Positions 11,820 through 25,200 of a DNA stretch of 64,000 nt are shown here, piece by piece. The notes under the pieces are model-generated. The model was not told where the DNA came from. It did no database searches and was given only the letters and a program-made list of their open reading frames with translations. The stretch spans positions 18,999,639 through 19,063,638 of the forward strand of contig NC_083653.1 in assembly GCF_963576545.1 (NCBI RefSeq), read 5' to 3'. How positions within the stretch are numbered: position 1 is the first letter of the stretch; each line of letters begins with the position of its first letter. The translations under genes and the position numbers were made by a program. Source of the stretch: Limanda limanda. Taxonomy: Eukaryota > Chordata > Actinopteri > Pleuronectiformes > Pleuronectidae.

Positions 11820-12243
11820 GGATTGTTTTGGATGACAATAAAAATTTGAAATAAAGTGCATTGTTTCATTTCTTTTGACTGCATTGACCTTTGTTCGTGG
11901 TATACAATATAATTCATTATAGCACACTTACTTACTTAAGAACAATTTAAAATTTCAGGTTTAATATTTATTTTAAGCCTGGTTTACTCAGCCAGATAGT
12001 TTGTTGGTGCCTCTTACACATTGGTGTTATCTGCTCTCAGGGAAACTGATTTGCATTTGTGAAGCTCAGAGCATTGTCATTTGCATGTGAAAGCGTCCTC
12101 TAGGAGTTGGAGCAGGGGGGTCAAATCTCAACAGCTCACAGGCTTGACAACTGCAGGAACCCTGAGCGTTTCCTTTGCTGCCTGCAGATACGTGTGAAAG
12201 TCGTTAACCGAAGGATGTGCCAACACTTCTCTGCGACACAGAT

Positions 12244-15200
12244 TGACACATCGCAGCTGAGCGGTTTGGCGAGGAGGAGAAGAAAAGCTCCGGAACATCT
12301 TACTCAAAGATTCAAAGAGCTGTAAGGATCCACAACATCAGGCAGGAGATGAAAGCACTGAAATCCCAGTACAAGGCGGCAGGACAAGAGGAACGCATTG
12401 GCCTGGCCCAGCTAATGTGCATCCTTCGGAAAAACATCAGAGTGCTCCGCCGGGCTGAGTGGCATCGGAGGCGGCGGTGCGAGAGGGCACGTAAACGTGC
12501 TGCTTTCATCGCTAACCCCTTCAAGTTCACTAAGGATTTGCTGGGGCAGAAGCGCAGTGGCAAACTGGCCTCCTCGCAGGAAGACATAGACCAACATCTG
12601 AAGCAGACGTACAGCGACCCAGTAAGAGAGCAGGAGTTGGGAGAGTGTAACAACCTCATAGAACCCCCTGAACCAGAAGTGCAGTTTGACATGTCGGAGC
12701 TGCAGCTAAAGGAAGTCAGGGAGGTTGTCTGCAAAGCTAGGGCAAGCTCTGCACCAGGACCAAGTGGCACTTCATACAAAGTGTACAAGAACTGTCCCAA
12801 ACTCCTGCTGCGTCTGTGGAGAATCCTGCGAGTCTTCTGGAGAAGAGGGAGGATCCCTGAACAATGGAGAGTGGCTGAAGGGGTATGGATCCCGAAGGAG
12901 GAAAACTCCACTCAGCTAGACCAGTTCCGCATCATCTCCCTGCTGTGTGTTGAGGCAAAGATTTTCTTCAGTGCTGTTTCCAAACGGCTGTGTACCTACC
13001 TGGCAAAGAACACCTACATCGATACATCTGTCCAGAAAGGCGGCATTCCAGGAATATCAGGATGTGTGGAGCATACTGGTGTGGTGACACAGCTCATTCG
13101 GGAGGCCAGAGAGAACAAGGGCAACCTGTCAGTGTTGTGGCTTGACCTGGCAAATGCATTCGGTTCCATTCCACACAAGCTGGTTCAGCTCACCTTGAGA
13201 AAACATCATGTACCCAGCAGGTGTAGAGACCTCATCGCTGATTATTACAGCAATTTCAGGATGAGGGTCTCTTCAGGAGCAATAACATCCAGTTGGCACA
13301 AGGTGGAGATCGGTATCATCACAGGGTGTACTATCTCTGTGACATTGTTCTCCCTAGCCATGAACATGCTCACTAAGTCTGCTGAGCCAGAGTGCAGAGG
13401 GCCCCGCACGAATTCCGGACAACGGCAACCACCCATCAGGGCATTCATGGATGACCTCACAGTCATGACGGAATCGGTCCCAGGCTGCCGGTGGATTCTG
13501 AGGGGACTTGAAAAGCTGGTGGAGTGGGCCCGGATGCGTTTCAAACCCGCCAAATCCAGATCAATGGTGCTGAGGAAAGGGAAGGTGGAGGACAAGTTCG
13601 GTTTAACATCACAGGCACAGCCATTCCAACTATCACAGAGAAGCCAGTCAAGAGCTTGGGCAAGGTTTTTGACTGCTCTCTGAGAGACACAACATCTATC
13701 CAGTCAACCTGCACTGAGTTGGATGGCTGGCTGAAATCCGTGGACAAGTCAGGCCTACCTGGGAAGTTTAAAGCCTGGGTCTACCAACATGGCATTCTTC
13801 CCAGGATCCTGTGGCCCCTCCTTGTCTATGCGGTCCCTATCTCAACAGTTGAGACCTTGGAGAGGAAAGTCAGCAAACACCTCCGGAGATGGCTTGGATT
13901 ACCAAGGAGCCTGAGCAGCATTGCACTCTACGGGAACACCAACAAACTGCGACTGCCTTTCAAATCCTTGGAGGAGGAATTCAAGGTAACTAGAGCCAGA
14001 GAAGTGGTTCAGAACAGGGATTCAAGTGATCCGAAGGTGGCTAAAGCAGGGATCCAAGTGAGGACTGGCATGAAATGGAGGGCAGAGGATGCGGTTCAAG
14101 AGGCAGATGCAAGGCTGCGTCACAGGAGCCTGGTGGGAGTGGTCACACGAAGTCGAGCAGGGCTAGGATCCTTTCCAACTCCCCAAATGAACACCAGGGG
14201 GAAGGAAAGGCGACGACTTGTTCAGGAGGAGGTGAAGCAGCAGTGGAGGAGACGAGAACCTGCAAGGCAGTGGGAATGAAGCAACAGGGAGCTTGGACGA
14301 GGTGGGAGAATGCGGTTGAAAGGAAAGTGACCTGGGCTGAGCTTTGGAAAGCCGAGCCTCACCGCATCAAATTCCTCATCCAGGCAGTGTATGACGTGCT
14401 TCCAAGCCCGTCAAATCTGCACATATGGGGCATAGCAGAGACACCAGCATGCCCACTGTGTTCCAAGCGAGGAACCCTGGAACACATCCTCAGTTGCTGT
14501 ACAAGGGCACTTGGAGATGGTCGGTACAGGTGGAGGCATGACCAAGTCCTCAAGACCATTGCTGAAGCCATCAGCGCAGGACTGGCGTGGGCAAGGCAAT
14601 TCCGACCCTCCAAGATAACCATCGCCTTTGTCAGAGCTGGGGACAAGCCAACTCCTGCCAGAAGAACATCATCTGCAGGCATCCTGACGTCTGCAAGAGA
14701 CTGGCAGTTGTTGGTGGACCTTGAACATCAGCTGAAGTTCCCCAGCCATATTGCAGTCACCACCCTGCGACCAGACATTGTCCTTGTGTCTGAATCCACC
14801 AAGCAAGCAGTGCTGCTGGAGCTGACAGTCCCGTGGGAAGATCGCTTGGAAGAAGCCTTTGAGAGGAAGCTCTCCAAGTACGCAGGACTGGTCAGTGACT
14901 GCCAGCAGGCTGGCTGGAGAGCAAGGTGTTTCCCTGTGGAGGTTGGATGCAGAGGATTTGCAGCCCGTTCCTTGGCCAGAGCCTTCAGTAGTTTAGGCAT
15001 CGAGGGTGAGAGAAAGAGGAGAGCCATCCGCAGTACCACCGATGCGGCAGAGAGAGCCTCAAGATGGCTGTGGCTCCAAAGAGGGGAGCCATGGAGTCAT
15101 GGTAGCTAGCTAGTCATCTGGACACAAGCTGGGGTCTGATCAGCCCCGGCTGGGTCACCTGGAGGAGGGCGTATGATGTTGAAAGACCCGAAACGTCCAA

Positions 15201-15260
15201 TGATTCCAGGAACATCACTGAAGATGTGTCCAGATTAGGCATCAGTAGATGTATGTATAC
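12244..15260 (+). pseudogene. R2-type non-LTR retrotransposon, 5'-truncated and frameshifted
   Basis: The frame moves twice (12349-13683, then about 13600-14279, then about 14270-15109) but the domains run in order. Reverse transcriptase: LWLDLANAFGSIPH and the catalytic box FMDDLTV. Next comes a zinc knuckle CPLC...HILSC with the CX2CX7HX4C spacing of R2-group elements. Then a restriction-like endonuclease motif RPD with Glu 15 residues after the Asp (RPDIVLVS...LLELTVPW). RT followed by CCHC and a C-terminal endonuclease marks the R2/NeSL/HERO group rather than LINEs with apurinic endonuclease. The 5' DNA-binding part is missing. The 3' end finishes in GATGTATGTAT. The inverted twin shows the empty site (ACAGATCTACAC), so the insertion came after the twins separated, or was lost cleanly from one of them. 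Confidence 0.8.
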
Positions 15261-15284
15261 ACAAACGCTTCTTTTCATGCAGTG

Positions 15285-15807
15285 TATGTTAAATAGTTTT
15301 TAATACAACAAAGATATCAGAGGCTCCAGTTGTGCTTGTGATGTCATCTGTCACAACGTCCAGATCCTTCCGTTTGAACATTACCAGCATTAGCGCTTAT
15401 GATTTGTCTCTATGTATTTTTGGCTACACTAAAAACACTACAGTGTGTTATACATTTCAGTAATAAACATATATTATATTTTAAAATAAGGTGCAAATGC
15501 TTTCTGAAACATCAACAACTACTTACATCAGGTAGAGGGATTCTATAATTGACATTGTCACAACAGGTTAAGGTTCAGTTTGATGGATCTCACACTGGAT
15601 CTTTAATTCAGTTGCTATTCGATTGTTAATAATATATATATATGCATCACACTGAACATTCCTTCAAACATTTTTTATCTTTTAAAACCTCATTATTTTC
15701 TTCCTGATTTCATAACTTCTGTTTCTGACTTTACAGAAAATTAATGATATCTTATAGATATTTTGAATGATCACACAAATGTTACCTATACAGCTTGTTG
15801 CATTGAT
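15285..15807. other. 3' flank and untranslated region of the adhesion GPCR
   Basis: Lies downstream of the minus-strand stop codon at 15808. AT-rich. Several AATAAA-like words on the minus strand could serve as poly(A) signals. No open frame of note. Confidence 0.5.
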
Positions 15808-16248
15808 TCATATATTACTAAATGACTCTGTTGCACCACTGCTGTTTGGATTTGTAGCTTGTGAAACGTGGTAGACATCTGAAAGACAAACACATTGTTG
15901 ATAAGACAACACATTCAAATAAACAGGAAAGCTGCTAAATGTGAAAAAACCTACATCTTCTTCCAAGTAGTCTGCCTATGAAATTACTTCCACTCAAGGA
16001 GGAATTGCCAGCACCTGTACTCTACATAGAAACAAATGGGTAAAGTCATTGAAGGAAAAATGTAACGAATTCTGTAGCATATCACGCCTGTAGATTCAAC
16101 AACATTTTGGATGCATTGAAAACCAGAAAACCTGAAAATATTCCAATAATTTATAAACTAAACTAAAAATTAAAAAATCGACACTTACCCTCGTAGAATT
16201 AGAGCCAGTGCTTGTTCGAGGTGATTTCCTTCCGAGGAGAGAACGAGT
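15808..16248 (-). CDS. adgrf5: ADGRF-like exons 30-32: cytoplasmic tail
   Basis: Exon 16248-16189 (TRSLLGRKSPRTSTGSNSTR), exon 16021-15955 (STGAGNSSLSGSNFIGRLLG) and exon 15878-15808 (VYHVSQATNPNSSGATESFS, stop TGA at 15808-15810) join in frame. The last exon recalls the Y-x-VS...SS...S ending of GPR116. Ser/Thr-rich with basic patches, suitable for phosphorylation. Confidence 0.7.
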
Positions 16249-19200
16249 CTGCAGGCAAAAATCAAAACGATGCCAATGTCAAAATTAACAGTATTAAGTG
16301 ATCAGTTATGCTAGTACTTAAAGGGATAGTTCATCCAAAGATTCAAAACAAGGTCATGTACACTGTGGTTTTCGCTTTAATGTCCAGTGATCCATGCATG
16401 AACGTGGCTCCAGAGGAGGATAACAGAAGACATTACGGCTTAAAACCTGGTCAAATTTTAATGTTGGGTTTGACAGACACTTGGATGACACCACAGGAGC
16501 AGTATGGAGGCATATTATGTTGTTTTTTTGTTGTGGAAATGGTCAGCAGTTACTTCATTTATAATTACAACCTGTCATTGTTGTTGATGATGTATAGAGG
16601 TGCTGATAAATGGAGTGTTGAATTTCGATGGTGAACACCGTCATATTCCTAAAGCTAATCTAAATGCCCGCTGCCTGTAACTCCATACTTTGTGTGCAGA
16701 AACAAGAGTAAGGGGTGTAGAAATTACCTGAGTACAAGCTATGGTCTTAAAGGCTCAGTGTGTATCATTTAGTGGCATTTAACATTGAAGCTGCTTATTG
16801 CAACAAATCCCGTTTGAAACATGTAGGAGAACCTCCGGTATCTTCAAGCAATATTAAACATGACAGTGATTGGTTTTTCTTTTCTGGGCTACTGTAGACA
16901 TTTGGAGGTACAACATGGCTGATGTAGACGTAATGTGCTCATGCTTAAGTAACAAAAAAACAACACCGTGTTCCCCCAAAGAAAGTATATAATTGAAGAT
17001 AGAGTGGTATAGATATTCTGTGAATAATGGTATGTGTACACAGGAGGTGCTTTAGCCTTTTGTAACTGAACAGCTTTACTTAAAACAACCTGTGGCACAA
17101 TGCCCTTGTAACTAGTTATAAATGCACAAATGCAACAGAGGCTTGTTATAGGATTCAAATTCATAAAAATGTTGAGTCCTCTGAAAACTGCCAAAATGTG
17201 CGTGTGTGTGTGGATACTCACACATTACCAAAATTAACTTCTCCTCTGCTAACATGCTGCTAATGCTACCTCCTGTGTACACATGCTAGGATCTTTTATT
17301 GGCTATTCCAAAATCGACATACCTTTGAATCGAGTAGTACCCCAAACAATAAAATGAAGAAACCCTGAGGAAAATCAGACATTCAAATTTCATAATCATC
17401 AGAATGAAAGAACACAAAAGCAATGCCTTGAAACTCAATGGGTGTAAATACCTGTAGTGAATTGAAGAATGCAAAGGCAATATGGATTGCTTTATTTGTT
17501 GATGACACCATGGTTCCCACACCCAAACCCCAGGTCAATCCAAATAAAGGAGTCAAAATGACCAGACATCTTGTGATGACCACCAGTGTGTGTTTTTCAT
17601 CTGATTGTCCAGCATCTCCCACACCCCTTTTCAGCATTTTGTATAAGACCACAATTACAATTAAAATATTGATGAAAACTATGGTCAAGGCTGGTATCAC
17701 CATGGCCAGGAGGGCTTTTGTCTCAAACCAGTTCAGCCAACAAGCCTCGGATTTCCTGATGTATCCATTCCCCGGTGCTGTGACAGCAACAGTAATAACA
17801 GCTATAATCAGAGGACAGCCGTATCCTAAACAGAAACCAAAGGCCAACATGATTGACTTGGACATGTACGAGAAGACCATGACCGTCCTGTAAAAGAGCA
17901 AAAGGCCTGACACGAGCATCCAAAAGAATAGAGCAAGGTAGAAAAAGTGCATAAAAAATGTTGCAGTGCTACATGGTCCAAGAGGAAGTTCGTAGTCCCC
18001 CCCTGGGTTTTCAAGGGGATTGTTTGCTATAGAGGCACCAATGATGAAACAGATATCAGCGATCAACAGAGACAGGGCGGTATTTACGATGGAAACGTGA
18101 CGCATGAAGGCAGTGCTATTCCTGGTAATGGCTTTCCAAACGTACCCTTCAATAACTAGACATATAACCAAGCTTGCCAGAGATATTCCAACTCCAACAT
18201 AAGTGATTATATCCAAGGCTTCTCTTAGAGATGGAGGGATGTCCGTTGCCATCAGAATTGAGAAGGAGGTGAGGTGGTTACAGCTGCAGGTTACTATGTT
18301 GTTTATGTCGGAAACAAACTTACATCCCTCATCATCCCAAGCACCAATATTATCAAAAAGTGTGAAGTTCCAGAAGACGCACTGCGGGTTCATTGTCAAG
18401 GAGCTGTTCAGCTTGTCGTAGCTCAGAAAGACATTCTGAACTTTGGCATTTATTTTGACAAGCAACACGGCTGCATTGATGGCATTATCACTGGCAGTTT
18501 CATTACTGGTGGTATTGAAGGGGCTGACGTTAAAGGTTGAGTTTCGGGTCGGCATAACAATATTAAGGGTTGAGAGGAGGATGGTGGTAATAAAAACATT
18601 GCTCATGCTGTTTTTTGTAATGTTTAGGACGATGCTGGAGTTGAGGTCTGCCATGAAGGTGTCATCAAATGTGGTTCTGTTAAGCAGGATCCGTGGAGTC
18701 CTCACGGAAAACTCTCCGTCCAAATCACTGGAGAGGCTCTCCAACGAACCCAATAGTGTCGAGCTGGAATTGCTGGTTTCATTTGCATTCAAAATTACCC
18801 ACGACTCTCTTGATTCTTCACCTATGATGACATCAACAGTCTCTAGGATATTCTGTAGATTAGAAGACAGGTCTCTGTGAAAGTACACCCTCATCACAAT
18901 GTCAAACAGTATATTAGCTTAAATAATACACATTTACTAAAAGAATACAAAGTGTAAGGTTAAACTTACCTGCATTATGGTTTCATCGACAGTAGTTGAA
19001 ACATTTGCAACAGTGTTTAGGATGTCAACGATAGCTGATATGGTTGCAGTTGAATTTTCAATGTCCTGTCTTTCTTTCTGGACAGCTTTACTTAGATTTC
19101 CTACAAATGTTGTCACTCCCTCCACAACCAAAGTCTGAAAGAAAGAAAAACTGCTAAAGCTTTTGACACAAACATTTTTTCAACCTGCGGATTTGCAGGG

Positions 19201-22200
19201 ATAAATATTTTCTAAGTCCAATACAATATGTCCAAGAAACTATTGCAAACAACTATATTATTGTCATCATTTTGATACCATTTTACCACTGATGCAATGA
19301 TAATGAAACAGCATAAAGATACAAGTACACCTTTTCAAAGAATATTCGGTCTGACATTTTAATTGGAATCAAAAATATCCAAATAAATAAAACATAAATA
19401 AAATAAACGACATACAACCCCAAAAATATATAAAATGGACTCTCTAGCTCTGTTCAAAAAATTTGCTATTGGCACAGGATACATCTGTAATAGATTGGTA
19501 AACAGGATGGGAAGGTTATGCTTTTGATGAGCTTTTAGGTTTAATTTGTATAAGGCTTGTTTTCCAGTGTTTCCTCTCGAATTGTGTGTGTGTGTGTCTA
19601 TGGGTGTATTAGTATGTGACCGAATCAAACCAAACACAAAGATCGATCAAGTTTTAGTAATTTGGGATTAGTGTTGTTGTTATCCTGAAACAGCGGCGGT
19701 AATAATGAATTTAGTGGAAACCCTGTCTTCCCACTTTTTGTTACCACTGTTCTTAAACAAATTCTACTGGTCCCCTCATTCACGTTGAAGGGCTCTCCTC
19801 TCATGAAGCACAAACCCCATTTATTTTTAACTTCATCTCATTTCTGGTTCACCCTCTGTTTTGCTCTGCATGAGTGAGTGTGGGCGGAACCAGTCTGGGG
19901 CATGTGAGTGAGTTCTAACTCCACCTCACTCCCAAACACTGACAGACACACAGATGAGAGAAGCTGCAACTAGCTAAACGTTGGTGACATTCTTAAAAGA
20001 GCTCGCAGGTAAACGCAATTACGTTATCAAGGTCAGCAAAATGATCTAAATCATGTTTCTATATCGTACGATAAGTCTATATAGTAATTATTGTGACAGG
20101 CCTACATACAGGTTTAATCCATCATCAAATTTTCTAAATATCAAGACACAAATTTGTGTGTTTAAAGACTGTCTTAAGAAAACAGTAAAATGACACATGC
20201 TTCACTAAAGTAAGATGTTGGAACTTGACTAAGTTTACCAAAACCAACCTGCATCCTGTGAATCGAAATGAGCTCCGCAGCCCCTAAACGAAACACAGTG
20301 CTGACAACTCTCACGCTTTAACCGTGTGACACACGCTTTTGCATGTTTTCACACGCACTCACGCCACACATCCAATTTCTCAAGCCAAAAAGAAAAAAAA
20401 TCTGATTTTGGGCCGAGACCCGTTGGTTCCTTTTCAAACTCCCCGACGGTAGATGGCGCTTAGGAGCGCATCTGTAACCCTATTCGCTGCATAGACATCC
20501 AATTTACCCCAAGCATTTATCTTTTTATCAACAGGCCAAAGAAAAGGACTCACTCTGAAGACTTTTCCAAACAACACTTTGAACAGGTAAGTCGATGTAT
20601 TCCAAAGAATTTAACATAAAGACAGGAAATTTGTGCAATAGAAGTAAGCATGTTTTTGTAACTGAGAGTAGAGTTATTAAAAACCTTTTGAATTCTTTAA
20701 GGTAGCAAAGATGTCTTGTAAAAGACCTTTGCCAGGCCCAGGACAAAAGGGAAATCTATTATATTATTTAAAGAACCAGCCAAGTCAGAAAAGACAGACA
20801 AAAACACTGACAGAACAGCCAGAACAAATTATAGAAACAACAGGGCAACAGAAAGAGGAGCAACACACAGGACAGAGAGAGCCGGAGACGGGACAGAGAG
20901 AGCAACAGACAGGACAAACAGACAAACATGTAGAGGAGCAACAGACAGGACCGATAGAAGCACGTGCAGAAGAGCAACAGACAGGACAAATAGAACAACC
21001 AACAGTGCAGATGGAAGAAGACACATTGGGACAGACAGAAGAGACTCCCCCAATCCAACAGCAGGGCCAGAAGAGGCGTGCTCTGGCTGGAGCAGCAACA
21101 TATAGAAGTTCTATATGTTGCACTTTTTTGTTTGATGGAACTTGTGGTGGGAGGCTTTGAATAATGAAAAAAAAAGTCCCTATCTAATCTTGTGTCATTT
21201 TTTGCCGAACATAAATCATTAACTGCTCTTAAGAAAACAATTATTAACAATATAGGTTAGGTTTCAGTTAAGAATTAATTGAATACCATTGTAATCAAAA
21301 CGTCAATCAACCTACCTCGGTCAAATCTTAAACACGGGTCTATTAATTAGGCTATATGGTGGTACATAGACAGTCATTGAGGCACAACAATAATTTTCTG
21401 GTTGAATGTTCAGCTCAAGTCTAGAAGGCCCTACAAGTCATGATCAGATGAACATGAATCAGAATAACTTCAGGTATTGCACATCTTTAGCATACCACCC
21501 AAAAATCCACTAGAATGCAGGAAATAACATCCACTTAAACCAAAATTTCCTGCAGGTCGGACTTTCATCTATGTCTATGCTTCACAGAATGTAACCAATG
21601 TTGTCCATCTCCAGTAGGCCGCCTCTATCAACGACTTTGGGCCCCACACACCACCAGAATGCAGGGCACAACATGGGTACAATGCAAAATGAATTCCAAT
21701 TCCCTAATATTTGAGCCACCAACGTGTGTGGCTGTGTGCGCAGCAAAATTTTGGTCACCCCCGACAAAATCTCACTCCAAGGTTTTTTGAAAAGTTGGCA
21801 GCCCTGGAAACATCAGTATTGATCAACAAATAGGAAGCAGTTTGATGGATCAGTAGCTCACCTACCTGTGACTCAGTCAGTAATTGATTGATTGCTATTA
21901 CAATGCAGGTGTCTACGACCAGTTTCCACTCGCCGGTTTCCTGACATTCCGCCAGCCTTTTCCCTACTTGACCTTTATCACACTCATTGCTTGATCGGTC
22001 TCCTACTCGGCCGGTCCCATACTGAGCGTCATTGCATCTGAAATCTGATAGAGTTCAATAAACGATTAATGAAAAAGACAGGAAAAACAGCAAACAAATT
22101 GTGTAGTTACACTTTAAAAGTTGATCTTACTCTCTTTGAAGATCGTCATTGTCGATTTCATTTCATAACTTGATGGGTTTTCTACCCTGCATGTAAAAAT

Positions 22201-25200
22201 GACTTGATCTTCCCCTGATCCTCTGCAGCTTTCTAATTTGTAATCATGCTTGATGCAGTTGGTGTCTTCATCGGTAATAGGAACTAAAAATTAAAGTGTT
22301 GTTGAGGAGATAAACTTTTAATATATTTCTAAGAATTCATAGCATGATCAGAATGAGGAGTTTCCAAAAAACAGTCCTTACCTGAGCTCAATGGGTCTTT
22401 GCCTTGAAACCACTTGATTTTGTAGGGACGTTGCACACAACACTTGAGTGGTTGTATCTTTCCAGTTAAGCATTTTACATGAAATTCACTCTTGAGACGC
22501 ACTACAGGAGCTTCTTTGATTTTGCTTTCCGTTACAAATCCTTTTTGCTGGAATTCCAGGTCGTTTTTGCTCAGAGTACAACTGTAAGGTCCTGTGATCA
22601 AGAGAAGTAGATATCACTGAACGCATTAGTAAAACAATAAAATAAAAACAATTCTAAATGGTAATACTGCATGTCAATCAAGATGAGAGCATGCTGGGTG
22701 GGATTGGCCTAACTTTACCAACAAATTTGATCAATGATGCAGTAGTAGCGATAACAATTTGTATAATTTCTAATATTGTATCAACAACAAGTTGATCTTT
22801 TAATAATACATTATATCCGGCCTTGAAGGGCAAACTCCGGAAGAAAATCCGTACACCTTTGTGTGGCTACCTCCGGAGTTCAAGTCTGAGAACGTCTTGT
22901 TTCATTAAGTTGTGAAGAGTTCATGTTAATTGATTCCTTATTAGTTAACACATTCAGCAAGCTCTGACTTACCACTATCACCAGGAATGACGTCTTTAAC
23001 TTCAAGCATAGACATAGAATTGGTAGTGATTATATTAAACCTTCCACCATGTTTAATTTCCCGTCCATTAAATGTCCATCTGGAACTGGAAATTAGTCCC
23101 ACGCTAAAGCTTTCTGGAGGCTCACACTTCAGGGACAGGCTGGCACCAGTGTAAGTGAGCTCTGGAATGCTGATCGAAGTTGAACCTTTGGATAAAACAG
23201 AGTTGAACAGTCAAATTCATCTAAGTTAAATAAAAGTAGTAAACTACTACTACTCATTTTTCATACTTACTTTGGTAAAATGCAGAAACCGCGCCAATGA
23301 CAGGAGCAATCCCACTATTTATTGCCTTACGGAAGTTTTGATTTTCAACCAAGATTTGATCAAAGTCAACTTGTGTCGTCTGTACAACAAATTTTGTAAT
23401 AATGCTTCCTTTGCTGTAAACACAGAGAAGCAAAGTTGTGATGTGGAGCTGTTGGGTTTATCTATACATTTTAAGGTCTTGACTTTCTCTGTTAATGCCT
23501 CAAGATAATGTATATTAAGATTTGGCGCTTTACGAATAAAATTGAATTGAATGTGGAATGGGTTTTAACTACGGCTTCCCAAATTTTGTTAATGCTTGAA
23601 TTCCCACACTGTACCTGAATACTGTCACAAAACCTCCTCTATATCCTGGTATTCCTTTAAACTGCTCAACTATCTGTGGGAGAGACAGGGTTAGTGATAA
23701 CATATGAACTGGAGATGCAAGTTCACATTGAATAGTGTTAACAGTGCACTTACCACTTTATCGATCTTTGACTTCAAATCTTTGTAGACGGTACTTGATG
23801 TATCACTTAATTCTGATGTGTAAACCATGTCTAATCTCATTGACATTTCGATTTTGAAAACTGTTTCTGAAAAAAAGTAGATGAAAAACATGAGTAAAGC
23901 TACTGATTAACATTTAATTTCTTGCAATGCAAAGACACGGATAAACACAGGAACCTTTTTAAAATATGTTGGTTGTTCTAGAACGAAATAAGACTGTTGT
24001 ATTATTGTATTATTTAGGTGCAGTGCCAGTGCAGCTCATTGGTACAGTATCATACAGCTGTTCATCTGAAAATTACTCATATCCTTTAATACAATTTATT
24101 TTCTGCAGCAAGTGACAACTGTCCCTATGTCAATGCAATTTAATAAAAAAACATGTACAGAATATGACACGTTTTTCTCAGTAAAACAATACCTGCACTG
24201 GTGGTAGTGGCCGCGGTGGGGGTAGTGGTAGCAATCGTAGTCGTGGTGGTAGCAGTGGTAGCAGTCGTGGTAGGGGTAGTTATCGTGGTAGCAGCCATAG
24301 TTTGGATGGAGGTTGTGTCAGTGGTAGCAATCGAAGTCGTGTTGGTAGCCGCGGTAACAATCGTAGTAGGGGTAGTGGTCGTGGTAGCAGCCGTAGTTGT
24401 GGTGGGGTTTGTGGTAGTGGCAGCAGTAGTGGTCGTGGTGGGGACATTAGTTGTAGCTGTGTTACTAGTATTTGTTATAATGGTTGTGGTTGGAATGTCT
24501 GGTGCTGTTGAGCTAATTGTTGTGTTTTGGCTGGTTGCATCAGTAGCTGGAAATATATTTAAGAAGACATAATCAAAAATGGCCTTAAATGTACAGTACT
24601 GATATTTCACAGAAAAAAATTACAACGCAGTGAGTGTTGTTACTATGCACATATTTCACAGTACTTTTTATTTTGACTGTTTTGAATTTTAAATATGACT
24701 ATTTCATTATTTTAACATTAAATGTATTATTATAAAGAGATTATTCAAATTTTGTTGGTATTGTTATGACTATGGTGTTTACTTCATTTGATGTAACTAC
24801 GTAGTCTGATCATTTGATAATTATCTGTACAATTATGTGTTAAACTGGAAAACAAAATCTGACTATTTGACATGTTTTAAACAGCTCTAAAAGAGTGAGC
24901 CTCTCCATTGTTTTAAAAATGTAATCATATCAACAGTGGAGGGTGAAGTTATGTGTTGCATTCAAATGTGTTGTAACAAAAAAAGAAGAGTAATCTTCTC
25001 AAACACTCACTTGGCACAGGTGTTGTAGCTGTTGTAGTGTTCATAACTATTGTAGCAACAGGGGTTGAATCTTCAAAAAATAACTGATTTATAGGAACTT
25101 TTGGACATTTACTAGTGTACATTTACGAGTTCAGTGTAAAATAACCAACACTTTATTTTAATAACTATGTTGTTCTACCTTAAGCTATTTGAAAACCAAC

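Larger units (their letters stand above)
9438..15284. mobile_element. CACTA-like DNA transposon carrying a captured gene (left twin)
   Basis: The element starts CACTAGACGAAAAGCAG and ends with the reverse complement of CACTGCATGAAAAGAAG. Both termini are CACT...AGTG, and a 3-bp duplication TAT lies at 9435-9437 and 15285-15287. A shorter inverted copy at 28321-31541 has the same termini and its own 3-bp duplication (GTG), so the ends are real. CACT termini with 3-bp duplications fit the CACTA/EnSpm (CMC) superfamily. No CACTA transposase was found. Cargo: a small intron-containing gene on the minus strand, a conserved open frame on the + strand, and a nested retrotransposon at about 12244-15260 that is absent from the twin. 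Confidence 0.75.

Noticed and set aside
18843..18897. Start of the GPS/7TM exon at an upstream acceptor (CACAG before AGACC) or at the ATG pair near 18897
   Set aside because: These do not match phase 0 of the preceding exon. The acceptor TTCTAATCTACAG before AATATC fits phase and has a better pyrimidine tract and branch-like CTAAT.
20768..21250. Cys/Leu-rich minus-strand open frames
   Set aside because: Antisense shadows of the Q/E/T-rich repeat frame. In the adhesion-GPCR sense they lie within an intron and have no splice phase match.
24201..24572. Val-rich and Ser/Gly-rich open frames on the + strand
   Set aside because: They are the antisense shadows of the Thr-rich mucin exon, open only because of the triplet repeat.
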